Assembly: GCA_037127315.1 (NCBI GenBank)
Contig: JBBBDQ010001271.1
Span: 1 to 64,000, forward strand
DNA: 64,000 nucleotides
Source of the DNA: Ascarosepion bandense
Lineage: Eukaryota; Mollusca; Cephalopoda; Sepiida; Sepiidae
Direction of reading: 5' to 3'
Both the position numbers and the translations under genes were made by a program. Positions 53,963-63,700 of this stretch are shown one piece after another. The stretch's first letter is position 1, and every line of letters begins with the position of its first letter. Below the pieces are notes generated by a model, which saw nothing but the letters and a program-made list of their open reading frames with translations, did no database searches and was not told the origin of the DNA.

Positions 53963-54245
53963 TTAGAGAGTTAAGTGCCATACGTGATGCACGCTTGGGC
54001 GATCATTTCTCTTTCTATACGTGACTGACTAGGCAGAACATTTTCCCGCTGTAAGTTGCAATGTGTACCATTTATTTCTGCGGTAGACTTGTTGTCAACC
54101 AAGGCCATAGAGCCCAATCTGTCCTGCTATTCAACGTATAGCTGGAGGGTGGAGAGATAGATCCACACCTTTCCTAAGGATATTTGCGCTTAAGAGATTG
54201 CAACGAATTTTTACTAGAATTCGAACTCTGCTCTCCGATTTAAAT
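53963..54245 (-). mobile_element. tRNA-derived SINE
   Basis: Minus strand: B-box GAGTTCGAATTCTAG near 54225, then aaatatccttaggaaagg, the central ggacagattgggctct and taccgcagaaataaatgg, and the terminal cgcccaagcgtgcatcacg. Same family as 19711 and 39101. Absent from copy A. Confidence 0.8.
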
Positions 54246-54725
54246 CCCCTTCGAATAAAATAGAAGTATATAGTTATCTTGTTGAAGTATCATAATTTAT
54301 TATGTTAATTATTAACGGTCATGACTTGCATTTTGCTACTTGTAGGTCAACTTAGGCTTTGGTAGTGTATCAGTTATTTAGATGGGAGCGTAATTTTGGG
54401 GCCTTGCCGTTGGCGCTTTTAAATGTTGCTCTTAGGAATCGTTTAAACAAACCCGGGTGTTTTGCTGTGGGGTTGTATTACTGGAGTCGGCGTCGAACCG
54501 TTATATGGAATTAAGAGAATCATACATAGCAATATTTTATCCAAAATGGTGAATAGAACTCTGCTGTCATGTGTTGCTCAAGGTGAATAGGAATTATGTG
54601 CAATTTGGCACGAACACGTTTCTGGATTGACGCCATGTTTTTCATAATCTAAGATAAATGAGCACTAAAACTATTTTCAGCTGCGTATTTTTGTTTTCAA
54701 AAAGAGGTCTCGTAGAAATCGACAC

Positions 54726-54726
<1 letters not shown>

Positions 54727-54810
<84 letters not shown>
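54727..54810. repeat. (TA)n(TGTA)n(TG)n microsatellite
   Basis: Compound array that ends exactly where the first 300-bp hammerhead repeat begins. Confidence 0.95.
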
Positions 54811-54812
<2 letters not shown>

Positions 54813-54815
54813 TCC

Positions 54816-54856
54816 ACATACAAGCCTGTTTCGTTGTATCACAGCTCATCAGTGTT
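54816..54856 (-). ncRNA. Hammerhead ribozyme candidate (unit 1)
   Basis: Minus strand: CTGATGA (54852-54846), stem II GCTGT-GAT-ACAAC (one C-A mismatch), GAAAC (54832-54828), stem III ACA-GGCT-TGT, A as the UH nucleotide (54819), stem I TGT/ACA. All core positions are present; the only defect is the stem II mismatch. Confidence 0.65.
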
Positions 54857-55115
54857 GTTAGACATCTACTTGCTTCTGTCCGGGATCGAAACTCGGCCAA
54901 TTTGGTGTCAGTCGGAATCTCTACTCAATAAGCCATAAAATTAGAAAAGATAAATTTTAGCGTGTTCTATATAAGCGGTGTATACACACTCCAGTCACCG
55001 GAAGAACAATTCATTGCTGAAGAGTAACGCGTAAATCGTAGCAGTGGTATTTGTTTTTAAAAATTTTCTTTTCATAAAGCTCAATCGTAAGGTGAGCCTA
55101 ATATATTTGTTATCT

Positions 55116-55156
55116 ATATACAAACTTGTTTCACTGTATCACAGCTCGTCAGTATG
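55116..55156 (-). ncRNA. Hammerhead ribozyme candidate (unit 2)
   Basis: Minus strand: CTGACGA (55152-55146; position 7 is variable in hammerheads), stem II GCTGT-GAT-ACAGT (one G-U), GAAAC (55132-55128), stem III ACA-AGTT-TGT, A at 55119 as the UH nucleotide, stem I TAT/ATA. Relative to unit 1, stem I changes G-C to A-T on both sides, a compensatory change. The ancestor of the two stem II arms (ACAGC) would pair perfectly. Confidence 0.68.
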
Positions 55157-55294
55157 GCTTGACATCTACTTGCTTCTGACGGGATCGAAACTCGACCAAT
55201 TTAGTGTCAGTGGAAGTCTCTCTTTTCTAAGCCATAGGCGCATGGGATGAGAGTGGGAAATTTTAGCGTGTTATATATAAGCATACATATATAA

Positions 55295-55351
<57 letters not shown>

Positions 55352-55364
55352 TGTATCAATTGTA

Positions 55365-55416
55365 CATTGCGACATGGAAATTTCTATGTTTCGAGGTTTT
55401 TATCATCAGGCAACGT
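55365..55416 (-). ncRNA. Hammerhead ribozyme candidate, left arm
   Basis: Minus strand: CTGATGA (55109+300, i.e. 55109 is not used; boxes at 55409-55403), a degraded stem II (TAAAAACCTC), GAAAC (55392-55388), 7-bp stem III with one mismatch (acatagA/TcCatgt), C at 55371, stem I CGTTGC/GCAATG with one G-U. Stem II loss suggests weak or no activity. Confidence 0.55.
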
Positions 55417-55745
55417 TGATGTAGTTGCGCAATTGATTTACATTTAAATGACAAAATCTTTTGGTTTGCTGTGAATGTATGTGGGTATTTTTTGTGGCTA
55501 ATCAGAATGGTGATTCACTTTAGGATTTGACCCCGAAGAATACATACTAACCAACTTGTTTTCCTCTTTTTTTCCTTCTTCCTTTTTTCCTTCATCCTAC
55601 TTTACTCTTACTCTTGTTTTTTCCCTCCTTATTGGTTAACCTGCCATTAATTTGATGTTATCATTTTCCCTTCATTCTCTTCAGTTTTATTACCTAACCA
55701 AACGACTTTGTCATTTAAATGTAAATCATCTGCACAACTACTTCA

Positions 55746-55802
55746 ACATTGCCTGATGATGAGAACCTATCTCGAAACATAGAAACTTCTATGTCGCAAT
55801 GT
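55746..55802 (+). ncRNA. Type I hammerhead ribozyme candidate, right arm
   Basis: ACATTGC (55746-55752), CTGATGA (55753-55759), one extra T, stem II GAGA/TCTC with loop ACCTA, GAAAC (55774-55778), stem III ACATAGA-AACT-TCTATGT (7 bp), C at 55795 as the UH site, then GCAATGT (55796-55802), which pairs 7 bp with the first segment as an open stem I. The single base between A9 and stem II is the only departure from the consensus. Confidence 0.68.
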
Positions 55803-55927
55803 ACAATTGATACATAACTATATAATTATATTAAGCTCTATAATACTCATTATATGGAGCACTGTTTATAATAAAATAAATGCCAGAGCACTGAAAATAA
55901 AAAATCTTGAGTACTCTTCACCTGGAA

Positions 55928-55953
55928 TTATATATATATATATATATATATAT

Positions 55954-56001
<48 letters not shown>
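55928..56001. repeat. (TA)n(GA)n microsatellite
   Basis: About 13 TA units then about 23 GA units. Confidence 0.95.
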
Positions 56002-56003
<2 letters not shown>

Positions 56004-56319
56004 TGTTGAAAAGTGAAAGAAAAAAAGGTGGATGGAAGGTTTGTGTGAGTAAAGGAATGAAAATTAACATATTGGATGACTATGGATGGAAAATTCACAT
56101 CACTTGCAACAATAACAAAAATGTCCTGATTAAAAATTCTTAAAATTTCAAAATTAAATATGCGTGTGTTTTTGTTTTTATTATGATGTCTGAGATTTTT
56201 CTTGGACCATTTAGGAAAAAACACGTTGCGCATTGGTGTTAATTAATGCGAGATTAAAAATAAAATTTTTATGATGCAATTTTTTTATCTCATCATACGT
56301 TTCTATATCTCAGTTATGA

Positions 56320-57190
56320 AGCATATATAGGTTCACCAACTGCCCAGTTCACACTTGTGTCCTGTCTTTTGAGCAGGAGTAGAAGTTTATCACTTGCTTG
56401 GGTTTCCGGTTCCGTCTAAAGTCTACTTCAACTCTATTCTTCCAACATCTCCATATGAACTTTATAATTTTATTTACTGATTATATTTATCCTCAATAAA
56501 ACTAGATACATTCGCCTATCGTCCGGTTTACTGTCCTCCCCAGTTTTTTTTAAGAGAAGAACCTAGGAGAAGGAAAAAATTCTACTAAAAAGTATGTGAA
56601 AATAGACACAGCTAAAGACTGAATAAAATGGATGTCATTTAGAGACCTGATCTACGTGACAACCTCAAACGGAGATTCTTCCGCGCCTCTGTAGAGGCGG
56701 CTTAAATGTATACTGCCACTGCTTGGATATTAACTAAAACTCTTGAGTTCAAACTAGATGGAACCTACACCTGGATTGTGAGAACTCTACTTAACAACAT
56801 CTCTTGGAGACAACATCGAACTAAATCCTGATTCTACTGACCCATCCCTGATATTTATACAATCTTAGGTGAACGCAGAGTGAACTTTGTAGAACATTGC
56901 TAGCAATTAAAACGAAACTTGCGAGAAATCTACCGTTCTGGACACCTAACCATGAAACAAGATGAGCTGATCGCCTAGTAATAATCTATATTGTCCAACT
57001 ATGTTATGACACAGAATACCACCTTAATGAACTTATGACCTTGATGCAGAACCTTGATGGTTGACATGAATGTCCGATATTTCTCGATCAAATAAATGAG
57101 AATATAGATTTATCCCTTGTTCTCTGCTTAGGATTCTGTTTCCAGCTTCTTCAAAAATCTTCCACTCCAAGTAGTTCCTTGGCTCTTAGT
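56320..57190 (+). mobile_element. Diverged LINE-derivative, copy-B counterpart of 46660-47540
   Basis: Same order of head-like units and central segment (ctcttggagacaacatcgaactaaat, gacacctaaccatg). Its 3' end is overlain by the separate insertion at 57194. Confidence 0.55.
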
Positions 57191-57193
57191 GTC

Positions 57194-57690
57194 ATTATTG
57201 CCTTCCTGAGCAAGGCGGTAACGCCACTGATGTGCAGGGGGCTACGTAAAAGTGAAAAGATCGGAAAAGATAAAGCCGGAAACCATATCCTAAACAGGGA
57301 ACAAGGGATGAGCCTATTAACCTGTTCAATAGACATGGGTGGAGTGTGACCCGGGCGATAGATAGATCTATCTACTCCAACTGAAAAAATAACAAACAAA
57401 GTGAGAAGATTGGAAAAGAGAAAGCCGGAAACCACATCCTAAACAGGGAACAAGAGATGAGCCTCTTAACCTGTTCAATAGACGTGGGTGGAGTGTGAAC
57501 CGGACGATAGATAGATCTATCTACTCCAACTGAAAAAAAAAAAAAAGAAACCAAAGTGAGAAGATTGGAAAAGAGAAAGCCGGAAACCACATCCTAAACA
57601 GGGAACAATGGATGAGCCTCTTAACCTGTTCAATAGACATGGGTGGAGTGTGAACCGGGCGATAGATAGAAGTAGAACGTGTGTTTCACG
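57194..57690 (-). mobile_element. Non-autonomous LINE derivative with three tandem heads
   Basis: Minus strand: three head units (about 57675-57555, 57520-57395, 57370-57245), each with cgcccggttcacactccacc (or a close variant) and ttccctgtttaggatgtgg, joined to the family 3' terminus (gcacatcagtggcgttaccg at about 57235-57200). A-rich/T-rich joints with cagttggagtagatag separate units. No coding region. Heads are nearly identical, so the array is young. Confidence 0.75.
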
Positions 57691-59013
57691 ATACACTTTT
57701 AAGATTTTATTCCATTAATACATGGATAATGTTTACAGCCCTTATTCAGTAACTATTAACATGGTAAATTTGCAAAAACTCCTCAGTGAATTCTATCATT
57801 ATTTTAATAAAAGGGTCACTGGTATATTCAGAAGAGATAATGTTCCTTTTTTAAAGTTTAATTATCTAATGGCAAATTCTGGAGAAACGGTCGTCTTATT
57901 CCATCATTCCAAAAAGTACTTGGCTCTATCTGCCAAATTTTAAATTTACTGGAGTCCTAGAGTATTTGTACACCATCAACCCAATTTTCTCTTTCCAGTT
58001 TTGAATTTAGTGTTCAAAATCGATTAGGCGACCTTGTAGTACACATTTTAGTCTCTTTCCAACAGGCACCAGATTGCAAGCCTATTGCGACCAAATTGTT
58101 ATTGTCATGTTAACTTTTCAGGCGAGCTTTAATTCATACAGCTAGAATATATGCTATTCCCACGGGGTCAAATCAGCCTCATTACCTTCGTATTTCAAGT
58201 TTAAGAAGAAAGTTCCCAAAAAAATTGTTCTTTTAAACAATAGACTCTTGCGTAAATTCTTCTCTGAACAGGTCGAGAGTGAATCATCATCTATCCTCAT
58301 CCTCAAATTCTTTACTAGCTACCGCCTCCTTTTTAACTCGTATGAAACATTTCATACACTATTGCCATTGTAGCCGTAAGAATTTACCTTGTATGGCACC
58401 TGAGCTTTGTATTTTGGGAAATATCGTATTGAAAAGAAAAAGCGAGTATTAGTAAAATCTGAGGAAGTTAAGAATTTGTCTAGCATGGTCATGGGCAAAC
58501 TGCAGCCTGTGAACCTCATTCGCTTGTGTGTCTTTCTGCGTAACACGTTTAATTTAAAAAAAGAAAATATCGTTTACCAAAATGTTATGTTTTGCTTCAT
58601 TCTCACTTTTTCACTCTTTCACGCAAAGAGGCCGAGAGTTGCCGGTATCAAATAGAATTAACTATTAAATGCAGGAGTAATCTCCCCTACTAATTAATTC
58701 CCACTTTCACTAAGGCCACAATTTGCACATCTACAGTGGTGTCGAGAGGTTCACTTGATAGAGGGGAGATCGAATGACGTCGAAAGATGACAACGGGTAC
58801 TAATTTCATGTAAGAGATGCTTGTTTGTGAGTCGTGTAATGTATATACTTCTGGAGCTAAATCTCCTGGAATGCTTTCGCCAACGATACAAGGAACCAGA
58901 TTGTGACTTTATAGTAAGTTACAACCATAAACCCTCTTTGATGTGCGTTGCGTCAGATTAATGCCTGCACTCATAATCCCAATGTAACTCAAGATATTCT
59001 GATAGACATCTTC

Positions 59014-59016
<3 letters not shown>

Positions 59017-59068
<52 letters not shown>
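59017..59068. repeat. (GA)n microsatellite
   Basis: About 25 GA units. Confidence 0.95.
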
Positions 59069-59073
<5 letters not shown>

Positions 59074-59929
59074 AAAAGTATTCCGTTTAGATGACGCTGA
59101 TGAAGTACGTCACAAAAATCTGCTGGAAATGATAGAATAATCCATCACATATACTGGCAACAAACCCCCACCATACGGATACAAAAAAAGAATAGTAGTT
59201 ATTTGTAGCAACAATCTTAGCAATTTAAGAAGATGCTTTCAATGATTGCAAACACAGAAAAGAACCTACAAGAGTTTGTGGCGAGAGAAGTAAAAATGTA
59301 TTAGAATATATGCTTTACTACTAGAATGACAGATAACATATCTCTCTTTTTCACTCTACACAATAAATACTTTCCTTCATTTTCTATAACTCGGACATAG
59401 CGTACTTGGTCAGCTGACGTCATGCAGAAGCCAACCAATCACTGAGGATCCCGCCAAAGTTTAAGCAGAAAGACAATTATAAAACAACAAAAACCACATG
59501 TATAATTCTCTTCGATTCTTTTCGCTTTTTGCCTCGTTCTCGAACGCCCGCACGTGCATGAGAGATACGGTTCAAGTCGTCGGAAATTCAACGAACATAA
59601 AACCAAAAGGATGATATATCAAAAGAAAATATTATTCCCACAAGAATAGAGATAAAGAAAATCAAGGACTAAATGAAAAAGAACAATCCACACGTGTAAA
59701 TACCGGAACAATTTACATGAAACCTTTTATAACCTACACACCAAAATACACGCAAAGTGATGAACCTTCACTAAACCAACAAAAATATGTTCGAAAAGAG
59801 GCACCTACAAAAATAACAAAAATGATGGTATAGTTCGTACAAACCTGGCCTTTGTTATTATCCTAACCCCATTAAAACCATACTGGTAACCCTATATTAC
59901 GACTATATATTACAAACTCATACAAAATG

Positions 59930-60480
59930 TAATGAAGCAAAAGACTAAGCAGAAATTGCAAGACAGAATGCATTGTTGTTAGTAAAGAAACAGCTCCACA
60001 TGCAAATTACAAACTGGAAATACCAAATTTAAACAAGTACAACAATTTCAATAGATGGGAAGTGTTTTAGCAGAGGAGGGAAAGTGTGACACAGAAATCC
60101 GAATGCGTACTGTATAGCGAAAGTTGCCTTTCAGAAGCTAAGCGAAAGATTGAAAAACGGGAAAATTTCGAAACAAAGAAAAGAGTACTGAATTGTTATG
60201 TAATATCAGTCTTCTCAGATGGCAGTGAATCCTTGTCTATCTCCACATCGATGAAGAAGAGACTTGAAGCAAGAGAAATGTGGTTCTACAGAAAAATATT
60301 GAGATTATCATGGACCAAAAACGATGAAGTTTTACAGAAAACGGAAACCAAATGAATACTTACATTTAACATCAGGAAGACAAAAGTAAAATTTCTATGG
60401 CGCATAAGAAAAAAGGGCTTGACGAATTTGATACTCACAAGAAAGATTGAAAGTAAGACAAAGAAAAGCAACACATACCC
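59930..60480 (+). pseudogene. RTE-like LINE relic, C-terminal block
   Basis: CDTEIR-like CDTEIRM, then [49 protein letters not shown]: the end of RTE-type reverse transcriptases. Frame-shifted from its upstream part. Confidence 0.75.
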
Positions 60481-60869
60481 TTCCTAGCGACCTTGTATAA
60501 ATCGCTGGCAGAACAGGGATTAGGTGTGAAAAAAAACAAAAACAAATTTACTAAGAGCTACTAAGGACATGAGATTGTGAAGAGTTATGATCGACAACGT
60601 CTTTAAGGAGCATGGTAGAAAAAAGAAGAGAAGCTAGACTAAAGCTATCTCTCCTGTATCTTTTAAACATATAGGCTAGGTAATGAGACGATATCTGACT
60701 CGTTCAGTTAACCTATTTAAGTGGTAAGCATATTATACATCATTATAATTATTAGGAAATATTTTATGTTCATTGACCTAGCATTCAGTATTATCCTCGC
60801 TTGAAATTTATAAATATTTTATCTTAAAACATTTTTCCTGAAAAGTCCAGTAACTGTGATAGCTCTTTC

Positions 60870-61320
60870 CAAAATCGAGAGAGGTTTCCTTCCTAATCTT
60901 TTGTTTGAAGTTTTGTGAAATGTCAACATTTCGATTATGTCACTATTTTTGTTTCGAATTACATGCGATATTAATTTTAGTTGTTGCTGCTGTTAAAAGT
61001 CTTTAAGTTATGGAATTTTTGTTACTTGGTAGAATTTTTGTGGAATTCTGTTTTGCTAGTCGACAAGGTGCAATGAAGGGTGGTTCTTCGCCAAGATCAA
61101 CAGGTTTTACTCACTCAAAGCTTTTTGTTAAGCATTGATTTGAGAAAGATATTGTTTACAGCTGATAGTTTAGATACTACTGAGCGGCTTTGGCACAATG
61201 CAAGATATTTATATGGAGTCTCGATCTGACGAGGCTGTATAACAACATGACACGAGATTTTACTTTTAATATTTTGTAGCAATTTGCGGTGTTGAGTGAA
61301 ACTATCTTTGAGGAAGTTAA
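60870..61320. repeat. Dispersed repeat paired with 17340-17830
   Basis: Shared ordered blocks (gatagctctttcc, ttttagttgttgctgctgtt, ttttgtagcaatttgcggt). Identity of the element unknown. Confidence 0.45.
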
Positions 61321-61796
61321 CTCTATGTTCAATGTACCATTTTGTGATACTAAATTTGTTGTGACTGGTCCATATACCGAGGTACTTGAAGTATTTAGTA
61401 TTTACTAATTCTACTTCTTAGATTTCTCTTAATTACCAAGGTACGCTCCCTTACTGCTTTTATTCTAATGAAGATTAAATTAACATACAATATTTCTTGT
61501 AAGTGCATATGTCATAACATGTACCTGTTGAGATTACACGCTTATATACCTGTGCAAATATAAGTCTGGAAAAATTGTTCTCATGTGCTGACAATATTAA
61601 TTACAGCAACAATTGTGCATCAACAGAAACATTATTCCCACGTAGTCGCCAAATGTGTACTTTCTTATGTCTTCCAGTCAAAGGGAGTCTTTTTGCGGTT
61701 TTCGTTTTGTCTATTTTAAGATTATACACTTCTCACGCTCGTATATTAGGGTTCCTAACGTAATAGTTATTTCTGTAAATGAATAATTTATCTCGT

Positions 61797-61805
61797 TATA
61801 TAAAG
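61797..61805 (+). promoter_or_regulatory. TATA box of second secreted-protein gene
   Basis: TATATAAAG 92 bp before the ATG at 61889, giving a leader of about 60 nt if transcription starts 30 bp downstream. Confidence 0.65.
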
Positions 61806-61888
61806 GGCTGTCCGATTTTTGTACAAATCATTATTCGCTTTTTCCACCGACAAACTCTTTTTTGATCAATTCCAACAATCAGGCAAGA

Positions 61889-61982
61889 ATGAGATTACTC
61901 TTGACCCTATGCTTTGCAGCAACAGCAGCCTTGGCAGAGAATTCTGCAACAACAACAACTGATTCCAGTTTACTCGAATTCT
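61889..61982 (+). CDS. First exon of a second secreted-protein gene (signal peptide)
   Basis: ATG opens MRLLLTLCFAATAALA, then ENSATTTTDSS: an N-terminal basic residue, hydrophobic core and A-x-A-like cleavage site followed by a threonine-rich polar stretch. 94 nt, ending in phase 1 at a GTAAGTAA donor. It shares with the WAP gene the exon size class, MRL start, phase 1 donor and TATA spacing, so it could belong to the same small-secreted-protein class. No further exon could be identified with confidence to 64000, so the mature protein is unknown. Confidence 0.7.
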
Positions 61983-62219
61983 GTAAGTAATTTTCCTTTC
62001 ATTTTCTTTGCTGTTTTCAGAAATACTCCTGTTTTGGTGTCATATCTTTTCTGGATGTTGATGATCATGGCCCTCTACAACTTCCGATCATCTTGCCTTG
62101 TCTTCATTATATCCTGAAAGTTAGCAAATGATTTGCGTATTTCTCTTTGAATTATTTCTAAACCCTTCCAATGTAATTACTTCTTTGAGATTTGATTTGA
62201 TATTTTTATTTCGATTTTT

Positions 62220-62880
62220 AAAATTATTTTACACTTAGTCAAGGTGAGGAAACGACTAAGACTTAAGAGGGTTTCTAGGTATGAGAGAATATGAGAAGAA
62301 AAACATTAATAAGGAGAAAAAACAATATAATAAAAAACAAGAATTAATGAGATAACGATTAACATGAAATTTCAATTTAAGGACATCAAAGTTGACTAGG
62401 AGGTAAGAAAACGAAACTACTAGCATAGAAATTACGGTTACATCTAGTCATTTCAAGTGTAAAATGATGAGACATTTTTGCCAATTTAGTACTTAATTTG
62501 CCAATTTAGTATTTAACTTAAAGTTTAGGTACCATGAAAGTATTTATAGAAATATCACATGGAAACTACGTTACGGTAGATGGAAACTGACTGCCGTTAA
62601 GATGCCAGGTCATAACAATAACAGATTCTTCTTTGTATTTAATCAAGAATTACTAAATACATAGTAGGAGTACCAGCCCAAGCCAGACATGGTAGCAATA
62701 TTTAAAGTATGGGCAAATGGTAGACTTGTGAGAAAAATCTGGTGAGAAAGATTGTCTCGAAGAGAAAACTGATGAGAACCTCGAAGTCATCAATTGATAA
62801 TTATTGCATAACAAATATGAAAAGTTCAAGATATTTACGTAAGTTTCGTGATGTTTCATATCTGGGGCCTGATGAATGAA
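62220..62880 (-). pseudogene. Jockey/CR1-like LINE relic, 3' part
   Basis: Minus strand has FSHKSTICPYFKYCYHVW (near 62710-62655), parallel to [18 protein letters not shown]; the rest to 62220 is decayed. Frame broken. Confidence 0.55.
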
Positions 62881-62942
62881 GCATCACTATGTTTCAATTC
62901 GGCCTTCGATAGGTATAATTAAATTTCTATATTATTGATACA

Positions 62943-63215
62943 ATATATATATATATATATACCTACATTGGACATACTACTAACTCGCTTTCGCGGAGAC
63001 TTACATTGCATTTAAATGAAAATTTTAACATATTCCGACATTTAAAACACCACTTCTTAGGAAAACACTTGTTAAAAATACGCATATACTTAGACAAGAA
63101 AATAATAAATGAAAACTTAAAATTCTAGAATCTATCTACATCAAACAGTTTAAACCTAGCCTAAATAAAATAAATTTCGACACCTCCAATAACATACTTC
63201 AATGCCAAGAAATGG
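62943..63215 (+). pseudogene. Penelope-like element GIY-YIG relic
   Basis: After a (TA)n tract the frame reads TYIGHTTNSLSRRLTLHLNE (the YIG half of GIY-YIG with the conserved R and H), HLKHHFLGKHLL, then in another frame ILESIYIKQFKPSLNKI, a PLE C-terminal pattern. The GIY half is replaced by (TA)n-encoded IYIY. Confidence 0.75.
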
Positions 63216-63439
63216 ACGGGAGAGGTCATAGTTACCTCCTACACCATAGTAGCAGCAGTTCGCAGACCAATCCCTCATGCCACTATACACTCAATTGACC
63301 AAAAACCCACTACCACCATTCCTTCTCGGCCTACAGCCATGTGCGACACAAAAAATGGACCTGTCTAATTTTCTCTGTATAACTCCACTCTGTTAATAAT
63401 AATTTAAATATTCTATGTTCACTGAACATTAAATATTCA

Positions 63440-63645
63440 TCCTTTGATAATGGCTTATGTAAGCCGAAAGCTCAGACCTGATAAAAACATCAACAATTAT
63501 TGCGATTTCTTGTCGTCTTTCCATGACAACACTATCAAGCTAATCAGATCATACGAACGGATCTTACACAAAATAAATAGACAGAACTTGTCTATATTAT
63601 TCAATGAAACCTGTATTAATGAAAAAATACTGCCAAAATACACAC

Positions 63646-63650
<5 letters not shown>
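63440..63650 (+). pseudogene. Penelope-like element 5' region (pseudo-LTR end and N-terminus)
   Basis: ttgataatggcttatgtaagccgaaag (63445-63471) looks like a decayed hammerhead of a PLE pseudo-LTR (perfect GGCTTA/TAAGCC stem II, GAA, palindromic AGCT, C). A frame follows with SYERILHKINRQNLSILF, CINEKILPKYT, an N-terminal PLE pattern, ending at (TA)n (63650). Confidence 0.5.

Positions 63651-63699
<49 letters not shown>
63651..63699. repeat. (TA)n microsatellite
   Basis: About 24 TA units between PLE sequence and the element starting at 63700. Confidence 0.95.

Positions 63700-63700
<1 letters not shown>

Larger units (their letters stand above)
54811..55290 (-). mobile_element. Retrozyme-like tandem repeat, 300-bp period, tRNA-like head plus hammerhead
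   Basis: Unit 1 (54811-55110) and partial unit 2 (55111-55290) are direct repeats with exactly 300 bp between hammerhead boxes. On the minus strand each has an A-box-like TGGCTTATTGAGTAG / TGGCTTAGAAAAG, a B-box-like GAGTTTCGATCCCG, about 30 nt (gcaagtagatgtc), then the hammerhead. No ORF. Metazoan retrozymes are non-autonomous, tandem, a few hundred bp per unit and carry type I hammerheads; this fits. Unit 2 is cut by the (TA)n array at 55296. Absent from copy A of the duplication. Confidence 0.65.
55342..55824. mobile_element. Inverted-repeat element with a hammerhead in each arm
   Basis: Arms of about 125 bp (55346-55470 and 55697-55821) are reverse complements with scattered differences; the 225-bp centre is T-rich and non-coding. 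The left end abuts (TA)n and the right end runs into tatataattata. Each arm contains a hammerhead reading toward the outside. It could be two inverted retrozyme or PLE pseudo-LTR copies, or a single foldback element. Confidence 0.7.
53785..59672 (+). repeat. Segmental duplication, copy B
   Basis: Colinear with copy A (45.3-49.5 kb) but longer. It has gained a minus-strand SINE (53963-54245), the ribozyme-repeat cluster (about 54725-55960) and a LINE derivative (57194-57690). It starts with a SINE fragment (GAGTTCGATCCTCAC at 53808). At 58.4-59.6 kb the two copies differ mainly by point changes and small indels. Confidence 0.8.

Noticed and set aside
62383..62392. Donor-like AGGAG|GTAAGA downstream of the signal-peptide exon at 61889
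   Set aside because: It lies in a minus-strand LINE relic and the preceding stretch has in-frame stops for phase 1.
62760..62790. CTGATGAGAACCTCGAAG, hammerhead-like
   Set aside because: The second box is GAAG, stem II is only 2 bp, and the sequence lies in a decayed LINE coding region; probably chance.
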